Assembly: GCA_964617995.1 (NCBI GenBank)
Contig: CAZTXD010000001.1
Coordinates: 1 to 64,000, forward strand
Length of the DNA stretch: 64,000 bases
Source: CAZTXD01 sp964617995
GTDB taxonomy: Bacteria; Actinomycetota; Acidimicrobiia; Spongiisociales; ZC4RG35
Reading direction: 5' to 3'
Position 1 is the first letter of the stretch; every line of letters starts with the position of its first letter. Position numbers and translations under genes: made by a program. The notes under the pieces are model-generated. The model made no database searches. It saw nothing but the letters and a program-made list of their open reading frames with translations, and was not told the origin of the DNA. Positions 6,468 through 14,451 of the stretch are shown in pieces.

Positions 6468-9194
6468 GTGACCGACCTGGAACGCGACGAGGCCCTCCGC
6501 TCCGACATCCGCCGTCTGGGTAGCCAGCTGGGCGAGGCGCTGACGCGCCAGCACGGGCAGCGTCTCCTGGATCTCGTGGAGGAGGTGAGGGCGCTCACCA
6601 AGCGCATCCGCAGGGAGGACGACGCCGCTGCCGGCCGCGACCTGGACGCCCTGTTGGGAGACCTCGACCTCGACGAGACCATCCAGCTCATGCGAGCGTT
6701 CACGGCCTACTTCTACCTCGCCAACGTGGCCGAGCAGGTGCACCGGGTGGAGGAGTTGGCCGGAGGCGAGCAGCAACACTCCTTGTCGGCCACAGTCGAC
6801 CGGATCCAGGCGACCAGTCCCGAGCCCGAGCTCGTCGCAGGGGTGCTGAGACGTCTGGAGCTGCGTCCGGTCTTCACGGCTCACCCCACTGAGGCGGCCC
6901 GCCGGTCGATCCTCACCAAGCTCCGGACCCTCGCCGACCTCATCGACGAGCGGCTCGATCCGAGAGCCACGCCCAAGGTGAGAGACCGCATCGACAGACG
7001 GGTGGCGGAGCTGATCGATCAGATCTGGCAGACCGACGAGCTGCGCCTCGATCGACCCGAACCGATGGACGAGGCCCGATCGATGGTCTTCTACTTCGAC
7101 CAATTGTTCACCGACGTCCTCCCCACGCTGGGCGAGGAGATATCCCTGGAGCTCGAACGGCTGGGAGCGGACCCGCCCGCCGCACCCATCCGGTTCGGGA
7201 CGTGGGTCGGGGGCGACCGCGACGGCAACCCGTCGGTCACTCCCGAGGTGACCCTGGCGGTGCTGGAGCTCCAGCACGACCGGGGGTTGCGTGACCTGAT
7301 AGCGGCAGTCGAGAAGGTCGCCGAAGAGCTGTCGACCTCCAACAGGATCCGCGAGACGACCCCCGAGCTGGCGGATTCCCTGGTAGCCGACCGCCGCCAC
7401 CTCCCCGGCGTGTGGGAACGGTTCGGCAAGCTCAACGCCTCCGAGCCCTACCGTCTCAAATGCGCCTACGTCCATCAGCGCCTCATCAACACCCGAACGA
7501 GGGTGCTGGAAGCAACCCGGCATATTCCGGGAATCGACTATGCAGGACCGGCGGAGATGATGACCGACCTCGCCATCATGCGTCGCAGCCTCCTCGCCCA
7601 TCAGGGAGCACTGGTGGCCGACGGTGTCCTCATGCGCCTGATGCGCAACCTGGCCGTGTTCGGGTTCCACATCGCCACCATGGACGTCCGTGAGCACTCC
7701 CGCCGCCACGCCGACGCCGTCGGCCGGCTCTTCTCTCGTCTCGATGTCGACTACGACGCCCTCGACGGGAAAGGTCGTCTCCGGCTCCTCTCCTCCGAGC
7801 TCGAGAGTCTCAGGCCCCTGTCTTCCCCCACCACCGCCCTGGAGGAGAACGCCGCTCGCACCGTGGATACCTTCCGGGCGATCCGCACTGCTCAGGACCG
7901 ATACGGCGAGGCGGTCATCGAGTCGTACGTCATCTCGATGACCGAAGGGGCCGACGACGTGCTCGAAGCCGTGGTCCTGGCCCGGGAGGTGGGCCTCGTC
8001 GACCTCGATCAGGCTGTCGCCCGGATCGGCTTCGTTCCGCTCGTGGAGACGATCACCGACCTACGCAACGCCGGCGAGCTCCTGGATCAGCTCCTGTCGG
8101 AGCCTGCGTACCGCCGGATCGTGGAACTGCGAGGGGGCGTGCAGGAGGTGATGCTCGGATACTCGGACTCCAACAAGGTGGGTGGTATCACCACCTCCCA
8201 ATGGGAGATCTACAAGGCTCAGAGGACGCTGCGCAACGTCGCCTCCGATCACGACGTCCGGCTTCGCCTCTTTCACGGTCGGGGAGGCACCATCGGCCGG
8301 GGCGGAGGACCGACCCACGAGGCGATCCTCGCCCAGCCGTTCGGAACGGTCGACGGTCCCCTCAAGGTCACCGAGCAGGGTGAGGTGGTGTCGGACAAGT
8401 ACGGCCTGCCCCGACTCGCCGCCCGCAACCTCGAGCTGGCGCTGGCTTCGGTCCTGGAGGCTTCTCTCATGCACCGCGTGTCACGTCAGCCCAAGCACGT
8501 CCTGGATCGTTGGACCGAAGCGATGGAGGCGTTCTCCCAAGCCTCATATGACACCTACCGAGATCTGGTGCAGGACCCGTCGCTTGTGCCCTACTTCCTG
8601 GCTTCGACCCCGGTGGAGGAACTCGGGGAGATGAATATCGGCTCCCGCCCGTCGCGGCGTCCCGGTGGAGGCGGGTCCCTCGACGATCTGCGCGCCATTC
8701 CGTGGGTGTTCGGCTGGACGCAGTCCCGACAGATCATCCCCGGCTGGTTCGGGGTCGGGGCCGGTTTGGCGGCCGCCAGGGAAGCCGGATACGGGGAGGT
8801 TCTCGACGGCATGCACCGTCAATGGCTGTTCTTGCGGACCTTCCTCTCCAACGTCGAGATGACCCTGTTCAAGACGGACCTGGAGATCTCCCGGCGATAC
8901 GTGGAGACCCTGGTGGAACCCGAGAACCGCCACATCCACGACCGTATCAGGGACGAGTACGACAGGACGGTGTCGGAGGTCCTGAGGCTGACCGGCCAGG
9001 ACGACCTGCTGTCGACCAACCCTCAGCTCGGCCGCACCCTGCGGGTGAGGGACGCCTACCTCGACCCGATCAACCACCTCCAGGCTTCCCTGCTGGCCAG
9101 GGCCCGAGCCACCGACGAGCCCGATCCTCAACTCCAGCGGGCGCTGCTGCTCACCGTCAACGGCATCGCCGCCGGCATGCGCAACACGGGATGA
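6468..9194 (+). CDS. ppc: Phosphoenolpyruvate carboxylase
   Basis: Fixes bicarbonate onto phosphoenolpyruvate to give oxaloacetate, replenishing the TCA cycle. From GTG 6468 it has 908 residues, the normal length. TAACGT ends seven bases before this GTG. Signatures present are VFTAHPTEAARRS, GTWVGGDRDGNPSVTPE, the glycine loop FHGRGGTIGRGGGPTHEA, PWVFGWTQSRQIIPGW, and the C-terminal NTG. The usual SDSNKDGG motif reads SDSNKVGG here, a change to valine next to the conserved lysine. All other active-site blocks are intact, so it is probably functional and the change may be lineage-specific. It overlaps the next gene by ATGA. Confidence 0.97.
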   Translation: MTDLERDEALRSDIRRLGSQLGEALTRQHGQRLLDLVEEVRALTKRIRREDDAAAGRDLDALLGDLDLDETIQLMRAFTAYFYLANVAEQVHRVEELAGGEQQHSLSATVDRIQATSPEPELVAGVLRRLELRPVFTAHPTEAARRSILTKLRTLADLIDERLDPRATPKVRDRIDRRVAELIDQIWQTDELRLDRPEPMDEARSMVFYFDQLFTDVLPTLGEEISLELERLGADPPAAPIRFGTWVGGDRDGNPSVTPEVTLAVLELQHDRGLRDLIAAVEKVAEELSTSNRIRETTPELADSLVADRRHLPGVWERFGKLNASEPYRLKCAYVHQRLINTRTRVLEATRHIPGIDYAGPAEMMTDLAIMRRSLLAHQGALVADGVLMRLMRNLAVFGFHIATMDVREHSRRHADAVGRLFSRLDVDYDALDGKGRLRLLSSELESLRPLSSPTTALEENAARTVDTFRAIRTAQDRYGEAVIESYVISMTEGADDVLEAVVLAREVGLVDLDQAVARIGFVPLVETITDLRNAGELLDQLLSEPAYRRIVELRGGVQEVMLGYSDSNKVGGITTSQWEIYKAQRTLRNVASDHDVRLRLFHGRGGTIGRGGGPTHEAILAQPFGTVDGPLKVTEQGEVVSDKYGLPRLAARNLELALASVLEASLMHRVSRQPKHVLDRWTEAMEAFSQASYDTYRDLVQDPSLVPYFLASTPVEELGEMNIGSRPSRRPGGGGSLDDLRAIPWVFGWTQSRQIIPGWFGVGAGLAAAREAGYGEVLDGMHRQWLFLRTFLSNVEMTLFKTDLEISRRYVETLVEPENRHIHDRIRDEYDRTVSEVLRLTGQDDLLSTNPQLGRTLRVRDAYLDPINHLQASLLARARATDEPDPQLQRALLLTVNGIAAGMRNTG

Positions 9195-9460
9195 GCGAGA
9201 CATTCGACCGGGCAGTCATGACGGTGCTCATGACCCTCGAGCCCGGTGAGGTGGTGTCCTACGGGGAGGTGGCGGAACAGGCCGGCCACCCCGGCGCCGC
9301 CCGGGCGGTCGGGAGGTTCCTGAGATCGACATCCGCCGACGTGCCGTGGTGGCGGGTCGTGGCCGCCGACGGCACGCTGCGGGCACCCGACGCTCTCCGC
9401 CAGGCCGCTCTGCTGGAGGCGGAGGGGGTGACCGTGAGGAACCGTCGTGTCGGCCGATAG
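9191..9460 (+). CDS. Alkyltransferase-like (ATL) protein, MGMT family without the cysteine
   Basis: An 89-residue MGMT C-terminal-type domain: a winged-helix part with GEVVSYGEVAEQAGHPGAAR and an arginine-finger region (ARAVGRFLR). The site that is PCHR in active O6-alkylguanine methyltransferases reads PWWRVV. The acceptor cysteine is therefore tryptophan, as in ATL proteins, which bind alkylated guanine and hand it to nucleotide excision repair rather than repairing it directly. The start overlaps the ppc stop (ATGA), suggesting coupled expression with no obvious functional link. Family is clear; DNA-damage role is known from other ATLs only. Confidence 0.88.
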   Translation: MSETFDRAVMTVLMTLEPGEVVSYGEVAEQAGHPGAARAVGRFLRSTSADVPWWRVVAADGTLRAPDALRQAALLEAEGVTVRNRRVGR

Positions 9461-9505
9461 GCTGGCGACGGTGACCCACCCATTCCCCGCCGGGCGGGCC
9501 GGCCC

Positions 9506-10795
9506 GTGAACGCCGTCGATCTCATCGAACGCAAACGCGACGGCGGACACCTCACCGACGAGGAGATCGCCTGGCTCATCGGCGGATACACGGAGGGTTC
9601 GGTACCCGACTATCAGATGGCGGCGATGACGATGGCGGTCTTCATCCGGGGCCTCGACCCCGACGAGTTGGCCGCCTGGACGGCGGCCATGCTCCACTCA
9701 GGAGAGGTGCTGGACCTGTCGGATGTCGCCATGCCCAAGGTCGACAAGCACTCGACCGGCGGGGTGGGGGACAAGGTCTCCGTTCCCCTGGCCCCGATCG
9801 TCGCGGCCTGCGGGGTGGCGGTCCCGATGATGTCGGGTCGCGGCCTGGGCCACACCGGGGGCACCCTCGACAAGCTGGAGTCCATTCCCGGCTTCACCAC
9901 CCGGCTCGACACGGTCCGCTTCCACGCCGTTCTCGACCGATGCGGCTTCGTGATGGCCGGACAGACCCCGGCCCTGGTCCCCGCCGACAGGAAGCTGTAC
10001 GGACTGCGGGACGCCACCGGAACCGTCCCTTCGATCCCCCTCATCTCGTCGTCGATCATGTCGAAGAAGCTGGCCGAGGATCTCGACGGGCTGGTGCTCG
10101 ACGTGAAGGTCGGCTCGGGCGCCTTCATGACCGAGATCGAACGTTCCCGGGAGCTGGCTCGGACCATGATCGGCATCGGAACGTCCCACCGAGTCGAAGT
10201 GAGAGCCCTGATCACCGACATGAGCCAGCCCCTCGGCAGGATGGTCGGCAACTCCAACGAGATCGCCGAGTCCATCGAGATCCTGCGGGGAGGGGGACCC
10301 GACGATCTCCGGGAGATCACCACCTCGTTGGCGGCGGAGATGCTCGACCTGGCAGGAATCGCCGACGGCCAGCGGCGGGTTGTCGACGCGATCGACGGCG
10401 GCCAGGCTCTGGAGAGGTTCGCCATCATGGTCGAGTCCCAGGGTGGAGACCCCCGCATCGTCGAGGATCAGAGGCTGCTCCCGGGCGCGCCGGAGTCGAC
10501 CGTCATATCGGCCCCTCGCAGCGGGCGGGTGCGGCGCTGCGACGCCCGTGCCGTCGGCATGGCCGCCATGCGCCTGGGGGCAGGACGCCTCCGACAGGAA
10601 GACGACGTCGATCACGGGGTGGGGATAGAGGTTCGTGCCAGAGTGGGCGACGAGGTAGCGGCGGGTGATCCTCTGGCTGCCCTCATACACCGCCCGGGAG
10701 ACATCTCCGAGGCGATCCGCCTGGCGGAGTCGGCCTGGGAAATCTCCGACGATGCCGTCCCGTCTCCACCGCTCATCCACGAACGACTCACCTGA
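9506..10795 (+). CDS. deoA: Thymidine/pyrimidine-nucleoside phosphorylase
   Basis: Phosphorolyses thymidine or deoxyuridine (or uridine) to the base and (deoxy)ribose 1-phosphate for salvage. The 429 residues begin with the helical domain (DLIERKRDGGHLTDEEI). The phosphate-binding signature KHSTGGVGDKVS is followed by SGRGLGHTGGTLDKLE, the family fingerprint. SSSIMSKKLAEDLDGLVLDVKVGSGAFM forms the substrate site, and a C-terminal alpha/beta domain ends the protein. GTG 9506 lacks a good Shine-Dalgarno sequence. A possible 12-codon leaderless reading frame (9471-9509) ends in GTGA over this start. Which nucleosides it prefers (DeoA or Pdp) cannot be told from sequence. cdd, another salvage gene, lies 2.2 kb downstream. 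Confidence 0.95.
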   Translation: MNAVDLIERKRDGGHLTDEEIAWLIGGYTEGSVPDYQMAAMTMAVFIRGLDPDELAAWTAAMLHSGEVLDLSDVAMPKVDKHSTGGVGDKVSVPLAPIVAACGVAVPMMSGRGLGHTGGTLDKLESIPGFTTRLDTVRFHAVLDRCGFVMAGQTPALVPADRKLYGLRDATGTVPSIPLISSSIMSKKLAEDLDGLVLDVKVGSGAFMTEIERSRELARTMIGIGTSHRVEVRALITDMSQPLGRMVGNSNEIAESIEILRGGGPDDLREITTSLAAEMLDLAGIADGQRRVVDAIDGGQALERFAIMVESQGGDPRIVEDQRLLPGAPESTVISAPRSGRVRRCDARAVGMAAMRLGAGRLRQEDDVDHGVGIEVRARVGDEVAAGDPLAALIHRPGDISEAIRLAESAWEISDDAVPSPPLIHERLT

Positions 10796-10840
10796 GGCCC
10801 CGACGGTGTTGCCGGCTTCGGGACACGCATGGGTCAGGGG

Positions 10841-10846
10841 TAGCAT
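10841..10846 (+). promoter_or_regulatory. Candidate -10 box (TAGCAT) for etfBA
   Basis: TAGCAT lies 33 bases before the etfB ATG, leaving a short leader that carries a strong AAGGAGG ribosome-binding site. No clear -35 is visible. Confidence 0.4.
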
Positions 10847-10879
10847 CCGCCCGTCCCGATTCCGAAGGAGGATCCCCGT

Positions 10880-11638
10880 ATGCAGGTGGTCGTCTGCGCC
10901 AAGCAGATCCCCGACCCCGCCGGCACCTACAGCCTCGATCCAGACAGCCACCTTCTGGTGCGACCCGCCGAGCAGGTGCTCGACGACACCGACCGTTACG
11001 GAGTGGAGATGGGCCTCCAGATCGCCCAAGAGCACGACGGCAGCGTGACACTGGTGACGATGGGACCGGCGGGATCGCTGCAAGGCATACGCCAGGCGCT
11101 GGCCATGGGAGCGGACCGGGCCGTCGTCGTCGACGACGACTCACTGAAGGGCGCCGACGCCCTCACCACCGCCCGGATACTCGCCTCGGTGATATCCCGC
11201 CTGGACTACGACCTCGTCATCGCCGGGACCGAGTCGACCGACGGCTACGCCGGGGTGATCCCCCAGATGATCGCCGAGCTCCTGGACGCTCCGGCTCTCA
11301 CCTACGCCACCCGGGTCGACGCCGGTGACGGCAAGGTCAGGATTCACCGGCAGACCGCCGCCGGATACGACGTGGTGGAATCTCCGTTGCCGGCCGTGAT
11401 CTCCGTCACCGCCGGGGTCGTCGAGCCGCGTTACCCGACCTTCAAGGGGATCATGGACGCCAAGAAGAAGGACGTCGAATCCCTCACCGTCGCCGACCTC
11501 GACGTCGACATCTCCTTCGTTCAGCGTGTGACCGCAGTCGAGCCCGCTCCCGAGCGTCAGGCGGGCGCGAAGATCGAGGACGAGGGTGAGGCCCACCTGC
11601 GAATCGTCGAGCTGCTCGAAGGGAAGAAGGTGATCTGA
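10880..11638 (+). CDS. etfB: Electron transfer flavoprotein subunit beta
   Basis: The 252-residue beta subunit of ETF, the AMP-containing partner of EtfA. The heterodimer carries electrons from acyl-CoA and other flavin dehydrogenases to the respiratory chain. It begins MQVVVCAKQIPDPAGTYSLD, then shows the adenine-nucleotide fold with VTMGPAGSLQGIRQALAMGAD and the GTESTDGYAGVIPQMIAELL segment. The ATG has a perfect AAGGAGG about seven bases upstream, one of the few strong ribosome-binding sites in the window. etfA follows after one base. Confidence 0.97.
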   Translation: MQVVVCAKQIPDPAGTYSLDPDSHLLVRPAEQVLDDTDRYGVEMGLQIAQEHDGSVTLVTMGPAGSLQGIRQALAMGADRAVVVDDDSLKGADALTTARILASVISRLDYDLVIAGTESTDGYAGVIPQMIAELLDAPALTYATRVDAGDGKVRIHRQTAAGYDVVESPLPAVISVTAGVVEPRYPTFKGIMDAKKKDVESLTVADLDVDISFVQRVTAVEPAPERQAGAKIEDEGEAHLRIVELLEGKKVI

Positions 11639-11639
11639 C

Positions 11640-12590
11640 ATGGCAGACGTGTGGGTATTCGTCGAGGAGGAAGGCGGGGGGCCGTCGACCATCGGGCTGG
11701 AGCTTTTGACGAAGGCCAGGGAGCTCGGGAACGTGACTGCCGTCTACGTGGGTGCCGGCTCCGAGGACGCTTTCGCCACCGTGGCCAGCCACGGGGCCTC
11801 GGTCATTCTCCACGCCGACCCCGGCGAGGCTCTGCCATCGGGGCCGGTGGCGGCGGCCATCGCCGAGCGCGTTTCCCCCCGGGCACCCGACTTGATCCTG
11901 TTCGGCCAGGCATACACCGACCGCGACGTGGCCGGCCGGCTGGCGGCCAGATTGGGGACATCGGTGCTCTCGAACGCCTCCGATGTGTCCCTCACCGACG
12001 CGGCGGTGACGACCACACACGAGATCTTCGGTGGCACCCAGCTCGCCACCGCCGAGGTCGCCGATGGTCGTCCCTTCATCGTCATCGTCCGGCCGAAGTC
12101 GTTCCCCGCGGAGCCCGGCGGGGCCACCACGCCGCAAGTGGAGCCCCTCGAGCTGGGAGACCCGGCGGCCTCCACCGCCACCGTCATCGAAAGCCACACC
12201 GAGGAGAGAGAGGGTCCCCAGCTCGCAGATGCTTCCGTGATCGTCTCCGGCGGCCGCGGACTGGGCTCTCCGGAGGCCTACGAGCTCGTGGAGAGACTGG
12301 CCAAGCCGCTCCGGGCCGCCACCGGGGCCACCCGGGCGATCGTGGACGCCGGATGGGTTCCGTACGCCAAGCAGGTGGGCCAGACCGGCAAGACGGTCAA
12401 GCCCGACGTCTACATAGCCGCCGGCATCTCCGGAGCCATGCAGCATCTGGTGGGCATGAAGGACTCCAAGACCATCATCGCCATCAACAAGGACCCCGAC
12501 GCCCCGATCTTCTCTGTCGCGGATCTGGGAGTGGTGGGCGACGTCCACCAGGTCCTTCCCCGGCTCATCGAGGCGCTGGAGAGCCGATAG
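11640..12590 (+). CDS. etfA: Electron transfer flavoprotein subunit alpha
   Basis: The 316-residue FAD-binding subunit of ETF. The N-terminal domain (about 1-190) is the ETF fold. The C-terminal FAD domain has VSGGRGLGSPEAYELVERLA, then VGQTGKTVKPDVYIAAGISG, QHLVGMKDSKTIIAINKDPD and the terminal APIF block, all FAD-contact signatures. It begins one base after etfB, so the subunits are made together. No dehydrogenase or ETF:quinone oxidoreductase lies beside it; the acyl-CoA synthetase at 45499 would fit the same fatty-acid oxidation use. Confidence 0.97.
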   Translation: MADVWVFVEEEGGGPSTIGLELLTKARELGNVTAVYVGAGSEDAFATVASHGASVILHADPGEALPSGPVAAAIAERVSPRAPDLILFGQAYTDRDVAGRLAARLGTSVLSNASDVSLTDAAVTTTHEIFGGTQLATAEVADGRPFIVIVRPKSFPAEPGGATTPQVEPLELGDPAASTATVIESHTEEREGPQLADASVIVSGGRGLGSPEAYELVERLAKPLRAATGATRAIVDAGWVPYAKQVGQTGKTVKPDVYIAAGISGAMQHLVGMKDSKTIIAINKDPDAPIFSVADLGVVGDVHQVLPRLIEALESR

Positions 12591-12598
12591 GGGGGTCC

Positions 12599-13018
12599 AT
12601 GGCGGGCTACAGCACGACCCCGCTGGCGAAGAAGCTGGGTATCGGCCCGGGTACGTCCTTCTGGACGGTGGATGCTCCAGTGGGCTTCCACGAACTACTG
12701 GCCCCGCTGCCGGCTGCCGCCGTGGAGTTGGATGACGACGACCGAGGCGCCGATGTGGTCGTGGTATTCGCCACCACCCGAACCGCTGTCGAGAGAGGAT
12801 TCCACGCTGCCATGTCACGGATCCCTCCGGAGGGGGCGATCTGGGTCGCATGGCCGAAGAGATCCTCCGGCGTTCACACCGACCTGTCGGAGGATCTCAT
12901 GCGGGAGCTGTTCCTCCCGACCGGGATGGTCGACAACAAGGTGGCGGCGATCGACGACACCTGGTCGGGCCTTCGATTCGTCGTCCGCAGGGAGAACCGC
13001 CCCACCTGGCCGCAGTGA
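12599..13018 (+). CDS. DUF3052 family protein
   Basis: A 139-residue soluble protein starting MAGYSTTPLAKKLGIGPGT, the hallmark of DUF3052, which is widespread in actinobacteria. Later blocks include ADVVVVFATTRTAVERGF, IWVAWPKRSSGVHTDLSE and a C-terminal DDTWSGLRFVVRREN. No enzyme motif is recognisable and the function is unknown. It starts eight bases after etfA with a G-rich ribosome-binding site, so it is likely in the etf transcript. The 3' end converges on cdd with a gap of 12 bases. Confidence 0.85.
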   Translation: MAGYSTTPLAKKLGIGPGTSFWTVDAPVGFHELLAPLPAAAVELDDDDRGADVVVVFATTRTAVERGFHAAMSRIPPEGAIWVAWPKRSSGVHTDLSEDLMRELFLPTGMVDNKVAAIDDTWSGLRFVVRRENRPTWPQ

Positions 13019-13030
13019 CGGCAAGTACCC

Positions 13031-13423
13031 TCAGAGCGTGAAGGGGTGCGGTAGCAGCTCCTCGAGGGTGTGGGTGCGGACCTTCGACCCCGATCCGGCG
13101 GTCACGTGGATCTCGTCGACCCCGAATTCGGACATGATCTGACGGCAGCGGCCGCACGGGTAGGCGGCCGACAGCCCGGGAGCGTCGATGCAGGCCACCG
13201 CCACGGCGTCGACCTTGCGGACTCCCTGGGAGACGGCATGGGCGATGGCTGTCGCCTCCGCGCAGTTGGAGGATGGATAGGCGGCGTTCTCCACGTTGGC
13301 GCCGGTGTAGGTGAGACCGTCGGAGGAGAGCACGGCCGCACCCACGCGGAACTTCGAGTAGGGCGCATAGGCATTGGCAGCGGCCTCCCGGGCGAGGGCG
13401 ACGAGGTCGTTTCGATCACGCAT
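13031..13423 (-). CDS. cdd: Cytidine deaminase
   Basis: Zinc-dependent hydrolytic deamination of (deoxy)cytidine to (deoxy)uridine in pyrimidine salvage. From ATG 13423 it has 130 residues, the family norm. The start shows YAPYSKFRVGAAVLSSDG. Catalytic Glu and the first zinc ligand lie in NCAEATAIAHA, and the other two cysteines lie in PCGRCRQIM, the tetrameric type. The start overlaps the end of ftsY by eight bases, so it is the tail of the smc-ftsY operon. With deoA it gives two salvage genes within 4 kb. Confidence 0.96.
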   Translation of the reverse strand: MRDRNDLVALAREAAANAYAPYSKFRVGAAVLSSDGLTYTGANVENAAYPSSNCAEATAIAHAVSQGVRKVDAVAVACIDAPGLSAAYPCGRCRQIMSEFGVDEIHVTAGSGSKVRTHTLEELLPHPFTL

Positions 13424-14441
13424 CTGACAGCAGCGCGTCGACGAACTCGACCGGGTCGAACTCCACCAGGTCGTCGACGCCTTCGCCAACGCCTGCGAAC
13501 TTGACGGGGACTCCGAGGGTGCGCTCTATCGCCACGACGATCCCACCGCGGGCGGTCCCGTCGAGCTTGGTCAGGACGATCCCCGTGACGTCGACCGCCT
13601 TCGAGAATTCCTCGGCCTGGGCGAGACCGTTCTGACCACCGGTGGCGTCCAGGACCAACAACACCTCGTCGATCCCTCCCGCCTCCCGCTCCAGCACCCG
13701 CCTGATCTTGGTGAGCTCGGCCATCAGATTGTGCTTGGCCTGGAGTCGACCGGCAGTGTCGACGATCACCGCATCCCGGCCGCGCGCACGGGCAGCCGTG
13801 TAGCCGTCGAACGCAACCGAAGCAGGGTCGGAGCCCTCCTGGCCTCCCACCACATCCACATCCAGACGGTCGCCCCAGGCCCGTAACTGGGCATCGGCTG
13901 CAGCCCGAAAGGTGTCGGCGGCGCCGAGGAGCGGGACCCGGCCGTCTTCCTGGAGCCGCTTCGCCAGCTTGGCGATGGTCGTGGTCTTGCCGGTGCCGTT
14001 GACTCCCACCACCAGGATCAATGCCGGCTTTCTCTCCCCGAGAGCCAGCTCCCGATAGCGGCCCGCCAGCTCCGATATCAACTGGGCCCGCAGCCCGGCC
14101 CGTGCCTCCACCGTGGTGGCGGGTCTCTCCTGTCTCACCCGGGCTACCACCTCAGCGGCGGCCAGGTGGCCCAAGTCGGCCCCGATCAGAGCCTCCTCCA
14201 TCGACTCCCAGAAGGCCGCGTCCATCTCGCGTCGTGAGAAAACGCCTCGCAGGGCCCCGCCGAGAGACTGTGACGCCCTCGTCACATGACCGGCCAGACC
14301 CGCCGGGGTGGACTCGGCCTCGGCAGGAGCCGGGACCGTTGCAGCGGGATCGTTCCGACGACGAACGGCCATCCCGACCGCCGACGCCACGACCAGGAGG
14401 ATCAGCCCGGCTGAGACAACAAGGAGGATGAGGGGATCCAC
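13416..14441 (-). CDS. ftsY: SRP receptor FtsY
   Basis: The 341-residue GTPase receives SRP-ribosome complexes at the membrane. An N-terminal hydrophobic helix (about residues 4-24, LILLVVSAGLILLVVASAV) anchors it, as in many actinobacterial FtsY proteins, followed by a short linker and the NG domain. GTPase motifs are GVNGTGKTTTIAKLAKRL (P-loop), DTAGR, and TKLDGTARGG; the end is KFAGVGEGVDDLVEFDP. It follows smc after 10 bases and overlaps cdd. Confidence 0.97.
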   Translation of the reverse strand: MDPLILLVVSAGLILLVVASAVGMAVRRRNDPAATVPAPAEAESTPAGLAGHVTRASQSLGGALRGVFSRREMDAAFWESMEEALIGADLGHLAAAEVVARVRQERPATTVEARAGLRAQLISELAGRYRELALGERKPALILVVGVNGTGKTTTIAKLAKRLQEDGRVPLLGAADTFRAAADAQLRAWGDRLDVDVVGGQEGSDPASVAFDGYTAARARGRDAVIVDTAGRLQAKHNLMAELTKIRRVLEREAGGIDEVLLVLDATGGQNGLAQAEEFSKAVDVTGIVLTKLDGTARGGIVVAIERTLGVPVKFAGVGEGVDDLVEFDPVEFVDALLSDA

Positions 14442-14451
14442 GTCCAGGATT

